From JAVBNT01 sp031551355 (GTDB lineage Bacteria > Vulcanimicrobiota > CADAWZ01), in the NCBI GenBank assembly GCA_031551355.1, contig JAVBNT010000012.1, forward strand, positions 62,001 through 126,000: a stretch of 64,000 nucleotides of DNA. The letters run 5' to 3'. Below, one piece after another: positions 18,532 through 27,510 of this stretch. Position 1 is the stretch's first letter, and each line of letters begins with the position of its first letter. The notes under the pieces are model-generated. The model had not been told where the DNA came from. It saw only the letters and a list, made by a program, of their open reading frames with translations, and did not search any database. The position numbers and the translations under genes were made by a program.

Positions 18532-19779
18532 GTGAAGGCATTAGTTCTTTTTTTTGTAAGACATGCCCTGTTTATCTTTCTGGTGTCTTTGTCGTGTTTT
18601 CTGTATATTGCAGCTGCTGTTACCAATACCGGATGGTTTTTGGTAATAGCTTCTTTTGTATTTGCTTTCTTAATAGTTTGCCGCCTTGTGTCCTGGCTTA
18701 ACGTAAGAAAAATAGAATTTTCAAGGACTTTTACACCTGTTTGCTCTAAGGGCGATATGATAAGAGTAAATGCTGTTTTGAAAAAAGACGGCTTTTTTCC
18801 TTCTTTTTTAATATTGATCCGTGACGGCATCGGGCGGTGTTCAAAGCCGTTTATTGAATCCGGTCCGCTTATGGACTTTGTTGCTCCGGGCAAAGAGTAT
18901 AAATTTACTTATGAATTCAGCGCCGACCTGCGTGGTATGCATAAAACGCAGTTTATCCTGCTGCAGTCTATTTTCCCGTTCGGCATTTTTTTTAGTGAGA
19001 AAAAAATAAATGCCGCGTCTGAAATTTTGGTTTTACCCAGGGTGCCTTTTATACATAATTTACCGTTTCCAAGAAGGTTTCTGGAAGCTCATTATGGTGA
19101 TAATTCCTCTAAAAAAACCGCTTCCGGAGGCGGAGGAACTTTTTATGGGCTGCGTGACTACAATTCATCCGATGGGCTTCGTTTTATAAACTGGCCCAAA
19201 AGCGCTTCTTCAGGAAAGCTTGTTGTAAAGGAGTTTGTTGCCACATCGGGTGCGCCGGTTGCGGTTTTTCTTGATGACGGATATCTTTCATCGATCGGTT
19301 GTGAAGACGAGACTGCGTTTGAGTATATGATTTCCGTCACTGCCGGAATTGCCAATTTTTCTATGAGGAATTCACTGAAATTTGAGTTTATGGAGTTTAC
19401 CGGTGGTGAGGAACTGAGCAGAACGTCCTGCTCTTTTTATGAGTTAATGAATATGCTGGCATTAAAACGGTGCCGCAAACCGGCGATGGAAAAATTACCC
19501 GTTTTTCCTGATTTAGGAGACTCGTATCTTTTCGTCTTATTTGCGGATCCTGAGTTTCTTGATGTTTTGTCGGAACTGGAAAATAAATCCGTTCCGTTTA
19601 CGGCGGTATTTTTTGATTCCTCTTCGTTCGGGAAAATGCCTGTTAAAAAAGACAATAAGAAGTATGCCGCGGCAAAGGACAGATTGTTAGCTTCTTCCGT
19701 TAAACCTTATGTAGTGTCCAAAGGTGATAATCCGGAATTAATATTTTCCATGAAAGAGGCCGGACATCATCATGAATGA
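18532..19779 (+). CDS. DUF58 domain membrane-associated protein
   Basis: 415 residues from the GTG at 18532, nine bases after AAAGGA; a TTG 21 bases upstream lacks a site. Two N-terminal membrane segments (ALFIFLVSLSCFLYIAAAV and WFLVIASFVFAFLIVC) precede a beta-sandwich region and the DUF58 signature: GGTFYGLRDYNSSDGLRFINW..SA..GKLVVKEF, followed by a vWA-like segment with VAVFLDDGY. DUF58 proteins typically act with MoxR AAA+ ATPases and transglutaminase-like membrane proteins, possibly in envelope complex maturation. Here the next gene overlaps by eight bases and encodes the transglutaminase partner, but no MoxR gene is in the window. Confidence 0.88.
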   Translation: MKALVLFFVRHALFIFLVSLSCFLYIAAAVTNTGWFLVIASFVFAFLIVCRLVSWLNVRKIEFSRTFTPVCSKGDMIRVNAVLKKDGFFPSFLILIRDGIGRCSKPFIESGPLMDFVAPGKEYKFTYEFSADLRGMHKTQFILLQSIFPFGIFFSEKKINAASEILVLPRVPFIHNLPFPRRFLEAHYGDNSSKKTASGGGGTFYGLRDYNSSDGLRFINWPKSASSGKLVVKEFVATSGAPVAVFLDDGYLSSIGCEDETAFEYMISVTAGIANFSMRNSLKFEFMEFTGGEELSRTSCSFYELMNMLALKRCRKPAMEKLPVFPDLGDSYLFVLFADPEFLDVLSELENKSVPFTAVFFDSSSFGKMPVKKDNKKYAAAKDRLLASSVKPYVVSKGDNPELIFSMKEAGHHHE

Positions 19780-21985
19780 GTTGACCTGGATCCGTTACAA
19801 TATATTCAAGCCCGTGGACCATATACCTTACAGAATATTTACTCTGATAACAGTTATAATCTCATTTATTTGTGTTGCCTGGACTCTCGAGTGGCCGGTT
19901 TATGTTATTTATCTGATATTTCTTGCTTCGTTGGGTTCGTTTGTCAGTTGGTTTACTAAGAGAGCTAAAAATATTTTTGTTTTTTTCCTGAAGCTGATAA
20001 TCTCCGTATGTATGATTTTGAGCCTTTTTGCATTTTTCAGAGATCTTTTTGTAAATCCCTTTGGCCCTGCGGCTGCAGTTACAACCCTTCTTCTTTATTT
20101 GCAGACATGCCATTGTTTTGATCTGCCGAGAAAAAGGGATCTTGATTATTCCATTCTGGTTTCCTTCATACTTGTTTGTTCCGCGTCATTCTTTTCCAAC
20201 AGCGGGCTGTACGGTATTTTTATGATTGTTTTTTCTATACCCCTGCTCGTTTCAATGTATTATTCTTCTTTTGTTTTTTCATCGAATCTTTCTACAAAAA
20301 CGTTGTTTTTGGGTCCTTTTAGAGCCGTTTTTTTGTCTGTATTTGCAATTGTTGCGCTTTCTTTTGCGCTTTCTTTTCTGATACTCTATAATTTGCCGGT
20401 AATAACTACCAACTCAATAAAATTTTACAATCTGGAGAGATTTTATTTTTTTGATGTTTTCAGGAAATTGCCGAAAGCTGCTGAAACCGCTGCCGGCGGC
20501 TCTTCATCCGGCTTGTCTTTAAGAGGTATACAAAATATGAATGCATCCGGATATTTCGGATTCTCCAGTCAGATGGATCTTAACTTTCGCGGAAAGCTTT
20601 CCGATGATATCGTCCTTAAGGTAAAATCCCCCTATGCCCTGTATTACAGGGGAGTTATTTTTTTGAAGTATAACGGTAAAATATGGACCGTTCAGGAACA
20701 GAAACCAATGTCAATAGAACCGAGAAACCCGGGAATATTTTTCTATTCGGCTGAGAATGATCCCAGAAGGGTTGTCCAGGTTTTTAATGTGGAAAAAGCT
20801 ATGGCCAATATTATTTATGGCTCTTTTGATGTTGCGGAGCTGTATTTTCCCGGAAACCATATTTATGCTGATGACAGCAAAACACTGATATCCCCTTATT
20901 TTCTAGAGAAAGGAATGGCTTATACATGTGTCAGTGTTGTCGGCAGCGGATTCTCCAATCATTTTATTGGAAGAAAAGAACATTTGTCTGTTTTGGAGGC
21001 TTCAACGGAGCTTCCTTCCGTAAGTGCCAGACTCGTGAACTTTGCTCATGATTTTTCAAGCGGAAAAGACAGAAATGATCGTAGTTACAGTTATGAAGTC
21101 GCTGCCGGTATCTGTGATTATTTAAAGAATAATATTCCTTATGATTTGAACATTCCGCAGTTTCCCGGAGACGCTGAAGTTGTAGATTATTTCCTTTTTG
21201 AGCAAAAGCGGGGCTTTTGTGAGCATTTTGCTACGGCAATGGCTGTTATGTGCCGTATAAACGGGATTCCCTGCCGTCTTGTTACAGGTTTTGCTCCCGG
21301 CAAATATAACCGTTTCACCGGATTTTATGAGATTAGGGAATCAGACGCGCATGCCTGGGTGGAAGTTTACTGCGGAAGAGATGGCTGGGTAACTTTTGAT
21401 CCGACGCCGGGATATTCCGATGTACCGCTGCAGCTCGATCCCTCTAAAAATAACCGTTCGCTATGGGTTAGCGAAACCTTTACTAAGTTTGCCGCCTGGC
21501 TGGAAACTTTTTTCAACCGGCCCGGAGGTTTCAACAAAAGGAATACCGCTCTTTTGCTGGTGTGTCTTTTAATTCCGCCCGCCGTTTATTTTTTGATTAG
21601 ATTTTATTCTCCGGCATACGAATATTTTAGAAGAATATATTTTAGATTCATGTTGTTTTTGCGTTCTTTGAAACTATACGGCGGTAAAACAACTTATTTT
21701 GACAGGTTGCCGCCGGAGATAAAGATTTTAAATATGAATGCGATGTCCGTGTTGTCTTTGCTGGAAAAACGCTATAAATCCAGGGATGGCTCCCAGACTT
21801 TTATTGAGTATTTGGACTCTTTGGCAATAGATTCCGATATGAAAGTGCGTCTTTACAGCTTTATGCTCCGGTATTATGAATTGCGTTACGGATATTTAAG
21901 ATCCGAAAAATCGGCCTATGATGGGTTCTCGGCGATGTCGAATGAGCTGGCCTCGGAACTGCTCAGGTTTTTTAACAAAAGATAG
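19772..21985 (+). CDS. TgpA-like membrane transglutaminase (DUF3488-transglutaminase-DUF4129)
   Basis: 737 residues. About six or seven membrane helices fill residues 10-220 (DUF3488 region). A periplasmic or extracellular part holds a transglutaminase core at about 465-560: the catalytic cysteine in RGFCEHFATAMAVMCR, the histidine in DAHAWVEVY and the aspartate in WVTFDPTPG. A last helix (LLLVCLLIPPAVYFLIRF, about 595) is followed by a cytoplasmic DUF4129-like tail with LPPEIKILNMN. In Pseudomonas the homologue TgpA is essential; its substrate is unresolved. The ATG overlaps the DUF58 gene end, showing tight coupling, and the next gene encodes a putative lytic transglycosylase, which supports a role in the cell wall or envelope. 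Confidence 0.9.
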   Translation: MNELTWIRYNIFKPVDHIPYRIFTLITVIISFICVAWTLEWPVYVIYLIFLASLGSFVSWFTKRAKNIFVFFLKLIISVCMILSLFAFFRDLFVNPFGPAAAVTTLLLYLQTCHCFDLPRKRDLDYSILVSFILVCSASFFSNSGLYGIFMIVFSIPLLVSMYYSSFVFSSNLSTKTLFLGPFRAVFLSVFAIVALSFALSFLILYNLPVITTNSIKFYNLERFYFFDVFRKLPKAAETAAGGSSSGLSLRGIQNMNASGYFGFSSQMDLNFRGKLSDDIVLKVKSPYALYYRGVIFLKYNGKIWTVQEQKPMSIEPRNPGIFFYSAENDPRRVVQVFNVEKAMANIIYGSFDVAELYFPGNHIYADDSKTLISPYFLEKGMAYTCVSVVGSGFSNHFIGRKEHLSVLEASTELPSVSARLVNFAHDFSSGKDRNDRSYSYEVAAGICDYLKNNIPYDLNIPQFPGDAEVVDYFLFEQKRGFCEHFATAMAVMCRINGIPCRLVTGFAPGKYNRFTGFYEIRESDAHAWVEVYCGRDGWVTFDPTPGYSDVPLQLDPSKNNRSLWVSETFTKFAAWLETFFNRPGGFNKRNTALLLVCLLIPPAVYFLIRFYSPAYEYFRRIYFRFMLFLRSLKLYGGKTTYFDRLPPEIKILNMNAMSVLSLLEKRYKSRDGSQTFIEYLDSLAIDSDMKVRLYSFMLRYYELRYGYLRSEKSAYDGFSAMSNELASELLRFFNKR

Positions 21986-21996
21986 AGGATGGTCTG

Positions 21997-23538
21997 TTGA
22001 TTAAAAACTTATTTTTTTATTTTTTTGTCTGTTGTCTGTTAATAAATTCTTTAAATGCTTATGGACAGAGCGAGTTGCTTTATGGACGTTCATTTTGGAG
22101 GAGTGTTAAAGTTACCTATTCGCAGAGAATAGTTGATGTTGTCGAGAAAAGCAGGCCGGAGTCTTCACGTTTGCTGTCCTATTATTATAAAAAGTATAAT
22201 TTACATCAGAGAGAAAATTATAAAAGAGCGGTCAAAGAATTAATGCCTCATTATGATAATGTCCAGACTGCCGATGCACTTGCCGAGGCGCTTGCCTACC
22301 GTCATATAGTTTTTCATGAAACCAGATGGCATAAAATGGATAATAATATAGAAACGGCCGGAAAATACAGCAGTTTAATAACCTCTTTGGCGGCAAGATA
22401 TGATTTGCCTCCGGCAATCGCACTTGCGGTAATTTCCTGGGAAAACAGCGGTGATACGGACAAGATGTCGTATGCTATGTGCGGCGGATTGGGACAGCTC
22501 AGTCAGGGAGCGGTAAACAGGGCGCATCAGTATGCAATGAATCTCTCAAGAAGAAAGAAATTACAGGCTAAAACGAGTTCTCCGGAAAAAGCGGCTTTAT
22601 TGCGGGAGGAAGCAAATTTTTACAATTTGGATGCCAAGCACAAAATGCTCTGTAAAAAATACGGCGTAAAAGATGAACGGATGATTGCGGAATGTAATGC
22701 TGAGGATACTGTTATATATCTGAAAATTCTGATGGATTATTTTGACAACCGTTCTGATCTTGCAATTTCCGCCTACCATAACGGCGTTAAAAATAATGAT
22801 GATTTAATTAAAGCATTGCTGCCATCGCAGTCGGCAAAAATGGGCCTGGTGGATTTAATCAGGGAGCATGATGTTAATTATTTGTCTTTGTGGAATAATG
22901 TCAGAACCAGAGACATGCTTAACGGTTGGCTGACAATGGATGGAGAATTGACGGATAACGTTAATTATCAGGAGGCCCTGGGGGACGAGAGTGATATTTA
23001 TCCATGGAAGATAATCGGTGCTTATGCCGCCTTTATCGGAACAAAGAATAATTTATTATCGGACATTGAGTCTGCGAGAGGAAAAATTGGCGAATTTGAG
23101 TGCAGCGGCCTTGAGCTTTACAGTAATTCAGGGCAGATTAAGAAAGCTTTAAAAAGTCGGAAACTGCTCGTTGTGGAAATAAGGGAGGGGAATGTTTTTA
23201 AAGAGTGTTTTGTTACTCCTGAGCTTGCCGGATTTTTGCTGACGCTTCGTGACGATATTTCCAGGGTTAAGCCGGGGAAGAAATTTAACTTGCCTCTCAG
23301 AGATATGCTTGACGAGAGCTGTGAGGATGGTGATATATCTTCAAAAACCCGTTTTCAGGGAGTATCATGTAATTTTGATTTAAGTAAATTTATCTTTTCA
23401 AAGGAATTAAAAAAACGCTTGGATTATTATTATTTACATGATAAAATTTACTTAAGCCGTGACGGTGATTTTTATAATGTATGTTTGAATCCCCGCTATG
23501 GACTGGAGTTTTTTGAGGCGTCGAAACATCTTAAGTAG
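21997..23538 (+). CDS. Secreted lytic-transglycosylase-like protein
   Basis: 513 residues. The TTG start at 21997 follows GAGGAT. The signal peptide reads FFYFFVCCLLINSLNAYG. A central region (about 120-260) resembles soluble lytic transglycosylases (SLT): YDLPPAIALAVISWENSG, where the glutamate would be the catalytic acid, then GGLGQLSQGAVNRA in place of the usual GLMQ motif, and DLAISAYHNGVKN in place of AYNAG. The family match is diverged, so peptidoglycan cleavage is probable but not certain. The C-terminal half (about 330-513) is not recognised. It is 11 bases from the transglutaminase gene, in one transcription unit. Confidence 0.7.
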   Translation: MIKNLFFYFFVCCLLINSLNAYGQSELLYGRSFWRSVKVTYSQRIVDVVEKSRPESSRLLSYYYKKYNLHQRENYKRAVKELMPHYDNVQTADALAEALAYRHIVFHETRWHKMDNNIETAGKYSSLITSLAARYDLPPAIALAVISWENSGDTDKMSYAMCGGLGQLSQGAVNRAHQYAMNLSRRKKLQAKTSSPEKAALLREEANFYNLDAKHKMLCKKYGVKDERMIAECNAEDTVIYLKILMDYFDNRSDLAISAYHNGVKNNDDLIKALLPSQSAKMGLVDLIREHDVNYLSLWNNVRTRDMLNGWLTMDGELTDNVNYQEALGDESDIYPWKIIGAYAAFIGTKNNLLSDIESARGKIGEFECSGLELYSNSGQIKKALKSRKLLVVEIREGNVFKECFVTPELAGFLLTLRDDISRVKPGKKFNLPLRDMLDESCEDGDISSKTRFQGVSCNFDLSKFIFSKELKKRLDYYYLHDKIYLSRDGDFYNVCLNPRYGLEFFEASKHLK

Positions 23539-23641
23539 TTTTGCCGTCATTGTTTAAAAGGAAGGATTTTTACCTGCTTTTCTTAAACTATTTAATGCCG
23601 GACATGTTTTATAGACAATTTTTATAAGGAAGAGAATTTTT

Positions 23642-24679
23642 ATGCAATTATCAACAGAGTGTATTGTATATTATATAATTCTTAACGCAATGATTATGCT
23701 TGTAATGAAGCTGTATCTTGCGGACAGCGTTAAGCCTCACCCGATTCTGATCTGCATAATTGCCGGTGCCGGTTACATGACTATAAAAACTTTCCCTGAA
23801 ACGGATGGAATGGATACTATGATGGGGATGGCCGGATATATGATTTTTGCCGGATTTCCTATCTGCATGCTTGGTGTTGTTTCCACCAAGCTTTTTGCTG
23901 ACTTTATTATCGGTTCGGGGGATTTTGATGCCGATTCAAAGAGCGGGTTTTTGAGCGATGTAAAAATTCCTCTTGATAACTTTTTGACGGCCGGACAATT
24001 TCCTGAAGCGATTGATTTTCTGAACGAAAAATTCAGGAAAGGCCGCTATAAAAATGACTACAGGATTAATCTTGAAATTGCTGCGATTGCAATGTCCTCC
24101 ATACATGACTTTGATCTGGCGCTTAAGCAGTATCAGCAGATTCTCAAACTTACCAAAAAAACTGAAGCGGTAGCTTACGCACTGTACCGTATTGCCGATA
24201 TTTACTCCATTACTCCCAAGACCCGTGAAGAGGCCAGAGCGACTCTTAAGGAGCTTTTTACCAAGTATCCTACTACCGAGTTTGGCAAAAGTGCCGACTT
24301 GAGGCTCAAGGTCATGTCTCATGAAGATGCAATGGCACGAAGCATAATGGAAGCACCTGTTGTTCCCAAGAAAGAAGAGCCGCCTATTGAACAGTTGTTT
24401 TTTTCAGAAGAGAGAGGTATGGACGACAACAATCCGGTTGCAGATGATTCTCCCGGTGGAGGGGATGACTATCAACAGCTTTTGAAGAGAAGCATTGATC
24501 GCAATAAATCAATTGATAAATTGAAGACCAGTTCACCCAAACGGGGGGCGTCAGGCGTTAGTTCATTATCTTCGCCGCGTTCGGAAACTTTCAAAAGGAC
24601 TTCAAGACCTGTACCTAAATATGATGGTGCGTCGGTCCGTATAGATCCTATCAGTAAAATTCGTAAAGACGGAGGTTAG
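23642..24679 (+). CDS. Membrane protein with TPR-like repeats
   Basis: 345 residues. Three hydrophobic segments occupy residues 8-95 (VYYIILNAMIMLVMKLYL, PILICIIAGAGYMTI, MIFAGFPICMLGVV). Then come TPR-like helices (about 115-225: AIDFLNEKFRKGRY, DFDLALKQYQQIL, AYALYRIADIYS, EARATLKELFTKYPTTEFG). The C-terminal 120 residues are disordered, with Ser/Pro/Lys-rich sequence. The YPTTEFG motif resembles Outer-membrane assembly (YbgF/BamD-like) TPRs. No family name can be given. It ends two bases before the SIS gene, so they are probably co-expressed. Confidence 0.75.
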   Translation: MQLSTECIVYYIILNAMIMLVMKLYLADSVKPHPILICIIAGAGYMTIKTFPETDGMDTMMGMAGYMIFAGFPICMLGVVSTKLFADFIIGSGDFDADSKSGFLSDVKIPLDNFLTAGQFPEAIDFLNEKFRKGRYKNDYRINLEIAAIAMSSIHDFDLALKQYQQILKLTKKTEAVAYALYRIADIYSITPKTREEARATLKELFTKYPTTEFGKSADLRLKVMSHEDAMARSIMEAPVVPKKEEPPIEQLFFSEERGMDDNNPVADDSPGGGDDYQQLLKRSIDRNKSIDKLKTSSPKRGASGVSSLSSPRSETFKRTSRPVPKYDGASVRIDPISKIRKDGG

Positions 24680-24681
24680 AT

Positions 24682-25755
24682 ATGTTACAGCAGCGTGGTG
24701 CTATCACTTTTAATGAGATTATGCAGCAAAATGAGGTGTGGAAAAGCACTATAGATATAGTTAACCAAAAACGTCAGGAACTGGTTAGCTGGTTTTCCAA
24801 AGAGGGATTCGGGCAGGTTGTTTTTATGGGTGCCGGAAGCTCTTTTCATGCTGCGCTTATTTCCTCCCGTTTTTTTGGCAACATCACCGGTGTCGCGACG
24901 TCGGCATTTCCTTCGGTAGAAATTTTTGCCGGACAAAAACTTCCATATGAAGATCGGCGTAAAACGCTTGTTGTTACTTTCTCACGCAGCGGTGAGACCT
25001 CTGAAACGCTGTGGGCAATCGAGCGGCTGAAGGCAAAATCGCCAAACTCCCGTCATTTGCTTATTTCTGCAAACGAGTCTTCACCGATGGCGGCTGTTGT
25101 CGAACAGGCCCTTTTTATTCCCCAGGCGAAAGAAGAAAGCAATGTTTCTACAAAGGCCTTTACTTCTTCAATACTGGCGATGAAGCTGCTCACGGCAATC
25201 CTTATGAAAAACAACGCAGTTTATGAGGAGCTTGTTAAACTTCCTGAGAAACTGGAAATCAAAAAATTCCACAAAGAGATACAAAAAATAACCGGTATAA
25301 AACCTGTACACATACTTGTGTCGGGAAACGGCATTAATTATGGGCATGCCTGTGAAGGCAGCAGTTTGATAAAAAAAATGTCTTCGATATCATCCGAATG
25401 CAACTACACGACCGAACTGCGTCATGGAAATGCAAACCATGCAACTCAAAATATGCTGGCAGTTGTAATATCGGGTGACTCTCTGATGAAGGCCGACGGA
25501 TATATTATCGGAGAGCTTTCACAAAGCAAATGCCAGCGTCTTGTGATTTGCGAGAAGGCTGACAACCGCCTTGGCAATTCCGATTTTCTTATTGAACTTG
25601 GCAGCGGACTTTCCGAGTATACAAGAGATCTGCTGATTGCTCCGATTATGCAGGAGCTTGGGTTTTATCTGGCAATATCGAAAGCTTATAATCCTGACAA
25701 ACCGAAACATACATCGCATGTTGTCACCTGGAAGGAGCACTTTTTTCAGGAATAA
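24682..25755 (+). CDS. SIS-domain sugar isomerase-like protein (AgaS/GlmS C-terminal type)
   Basis: 357 residues with GGAGG overlapping the previous gene end. The N-terminus (TFNEIMQQNEVWKSTIDIV) is as in AgaS and GlmS isomerase domains. The first SIS domain has VFMGAGSSFHAALI and VVTFSRSGETSETLWAIE; the second has ILVSGNGINYGHACEGSS and the TELRHGN and EYTRDLLIAPIMQELGFYLA segments. The SRSGET and CEGSS-like loops bind the sugar phosphate. The likely reaction is an aldose-ketose isomerisation or deamination of an amino sugar phosphate; there is no glutaminase domain. Its substrate cannot be assigned and there is no amino-sugar pathway gene next to it. Confidence 0.85.
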   Translation: MLQQRGAITFNEIMQQNEVWKSTIDIVNQKRQELVSWFSKEGFGQVVFMGAGSSFHAALISSRFFGNITGVATSAFPSVEIFAGQKLPYEDRRKTLVVTFSRSGETSETLWAIERLKAKSPNSRHLLISANESSPMAAVVEQALFIPQAKEESNVSTKAFTSSILAMKLLTAILMKNNAVYEELVKLPEKLEIKKFHKEIQKITGIKPVHILVSGNGINYGHACEGSSLIKKMSSISSECNYTTELRHGNANHATQNMLAVVISGDSLMKADGYIIGELSQSKCQRLVICEKADNRLGNSDFLIELGSGLSEYTRDLLIAPIMQELGFYLAISKAYNPDKPKHTSHVVTWKEHFFQE

Positions 25756-25786
25756 CCTTTGTTTTTGTGGTATAACGGATAAATAC

Positions 25787-25818
25787 GAAAAGGGCGGTCG
25801 TGCTAACGGCGGCCCCTT
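25787..25818. terminator. Hairpin between SIS gene and dgt, related to the one at 3219
   Basis: AAAAGGG ... CCCCTTTT with an inner loop containing GGTCGTGCTAACGGC. It sits between two convergent genes and can act on both strands. The following bases (ATGATAAAAGATAATG) also occur, slightly changed, after the hairpin at 3219-3256. Confidence 0.6.
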
Positions 25819-25862
25819 TTACTATGATAAAAGATAATGTTTCGAGCCCATAGTGCGCCTAT

Positions 25863-27242
25863 TTACGGCAATGCCACACCCAGAAGGGATTTATGCAGAT
25901 TAAGGGCATAGGAATCTGTCATGCAGGAGATAAAATCAACAACAAGCTGTATCCGTTGGTGCACGGTTAAATTTGTTTCTTCTATATAATTGCTTTCTTC
26001 ATTCAGCTTTTGTATGTGTTTAAAATTTTTGGAGATTAATCTGTAAAGCTTGCCGCTTTCGCAGCGTGGCTGCAGGTAGTTTTCTTCGTCCATTACTGCT
26101 TTGATGAATTTGTCCAGCAGTGACGTCAGTACACTTTTCCCAATCAGTTCCAGTGACAGGACTTCATTATTGCTGTAAGCATACTCTTTGCAAACATCTC
26201 TCATTTTGCGGATTATATCTTTAGTGGAACTGCAGTTTAGCAGCTCACCCTGATATTGCCCCTGCATAATTGCATCATAACTGTTTTCAAATTCTCTGCA
26301 TACCTGCTGTATGCATACACCCTGACAAAAAACCCGAAAATCCATTACCTCGTTGTTTATGCTTTCTTCAACAGGTACTTTGTTGCGATCGTTTTTTTCC
26401 GATATCGTTTCCAGCTTTTGTCTTAGATGTTTAAAGCCTTCAGCTTTATCCGCTTCTTTCAGCAAATCGTTTTTTATGCTCTCCCAAGGTAGATAACCTT
26501 TTTTTGCCGTATCTTCAAGATCCGCGAACAGATAGGCGATGTCATCCGCCGCTTCAAGCAGATATGTTGCGGGATGCCTTAATATTTCACCGCTGCTTTT
26601 CATTCCGGTGGCTTGCAGAACTTTTTCGATCAGCTCTTTTTCAGTTATAAAGTAACCTATTTTCTTTTTTGTTCTTTGCCCGGCTTCTGCTGATGTCCAG
26701 GGATATTTCAGCAATGTTCCCAGAGTTCCGAAGGAAAAGTTCATTCCGTGTCTGTCATGCAAAAATTGGAGTCTCGACAGTATGCGGATTGTTTGTGCGT
26801 TTCCGTCAAAATAAATGTAATCCCCGAGCCATTGCTGAGCTTCAAAAAGCCCGCAATTATCTTTAAACCATTCGCGGATAATGTCTTCCCCGTAATGCCC
26901 GAACGGCGGGTTTCCCAGGTCATGCACAAGGCCGGCAACGGCCAGCAGGGACGCCAAACTTTCATTCTGTTCGTTTTGCAGAATTCCAAGTTCTTTTAGA
27001 CGGTAGCCGATCCGTTTTCCTATTGAACGCCCAATAGATGAAACTTCCAGTGAGTGGGTAAGACGTGTTCTTGTGAAATCGTTTTGCTGAAGCGGGAAGA
27101 CCTGGGCTTTATCCTGTAGGCGTCTGAGTGAAGAAGATCCGATAATTCTTTCGTAATCTTTGTCGAAAGTGTTTCTGAAGGGATCATATTGTGCAGAGCT
27201 TTCCCTTTCTCTTTCATGAGAAAGGAGTTTTGTCCATTCCAT
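25863..27242 (-). CDS. dgt: Deoxyguanosinetriphosphate triphosphohydrolase-like protein
   Basis: 459 residues. The HD-domain pattern is clear: the opening RERESSAQYDPFRNTFDKDYERII, RRLQDKAQVFPL, TRLTHSLEVSSIGRSIG, and AGLVHDLGNPPFGHYGE, giving the metal-binding H...HD...D set. DDIAYLFADLEDT provides the third metal ligand. The enzyme cleaves dNTPs to deoxynucleosides and tripolyphosphate and so controls the nucleotide pool; some homologues protect against phage. Length fits the dGTPase family. It stands alone, convergent with the SIS gene, and is preceded by a repeat element at 27289-27457. Confidence 0.92.
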   Translation of the reverse strand: MEWTKLLSHERERESSAQYDPFRNTFDKDYERIIGSSSLRRLQDKAQVFPLQQNDFTRTRLTHSLEVSSIGRSIGKRIGYRLKELGILQNEQNESLASLLAVAGLVHDLGNPPFGHYGEDIIREWFKDNCGLFEAQQWLGDYIYFDGNAQTIRILSRLQFLHDRHGMNFSFGTLGTLLKYPWTSAEAGQRTKKKIGYFITEKELIEKVLQATGMKSSGEILRHPATYLLEAADDIAYLFADLEDTAKKGYLPWESIKNDLLKEADKAEGFKHLRQKLETISEKNDRNKVPVEESINNEVMDFRVFCQGVCIQQVCREFENSYDAIMQGQYQGELLNCSSTKDIIRKMRDVCKEYAYSNNEVLSLELIGKSVLTSLLDKFIKAVMDEENYLQPRCESGKLYRLISKNFKHIQKLNEESNYIEETNLTVHQRIQLVVDFISCMTDSYALNLHKSLLGVALP

Positions 27243-27288
27243 TTTTGCCGCCTTATAAAATCATTTTCGACTGATATTATTTATCAAA

Positions 27289-27457
27289 GTCATTAAGTTA
27301 AGAGAAAAGGGTTTCCTCACAGAGAAGAGGAGGACACAGAGATGCTTTACCGGCATTTCTCCTCCGTGGCCTCTGTGTCCTTTGTGAAGGACAGACAGAA
27401 ACTTCCAGTGATCCCAGGAGTGTCAAAATAGGCGATGGAAAGGACTAGCTTAATGAC
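27289..27457. repeat. MITE-like element R1 with 9-bp inverted ends
   Basis: 169 bases between GTCATTAAG (27289-27297) and its exact inverse CTTAATGAC (27449-27457). The flanks outside carry further imperfect symmetry, so inverted ends of about 25 bp (27273-27297 and 27449-27473, four mismatches) are possible. The core (27312-27391) is an imperfect palindrome of CACAGAG..AGGACACAGAG and CTCTGTGTCC..TTGTG. The same element, with the same ends, occurs at 35643-35813; the core alone occurs at 54043-54121. It encodes no protein. It accounts for most of the 268 bases between dgt and the kinase gene. Confidence 0.75.
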
Positions 27458-27510
27458 ATTGATTATTGATATCCTCGGGTGCCGGAATTTGCATCTGGGC
27501 CTGGTGTTTC

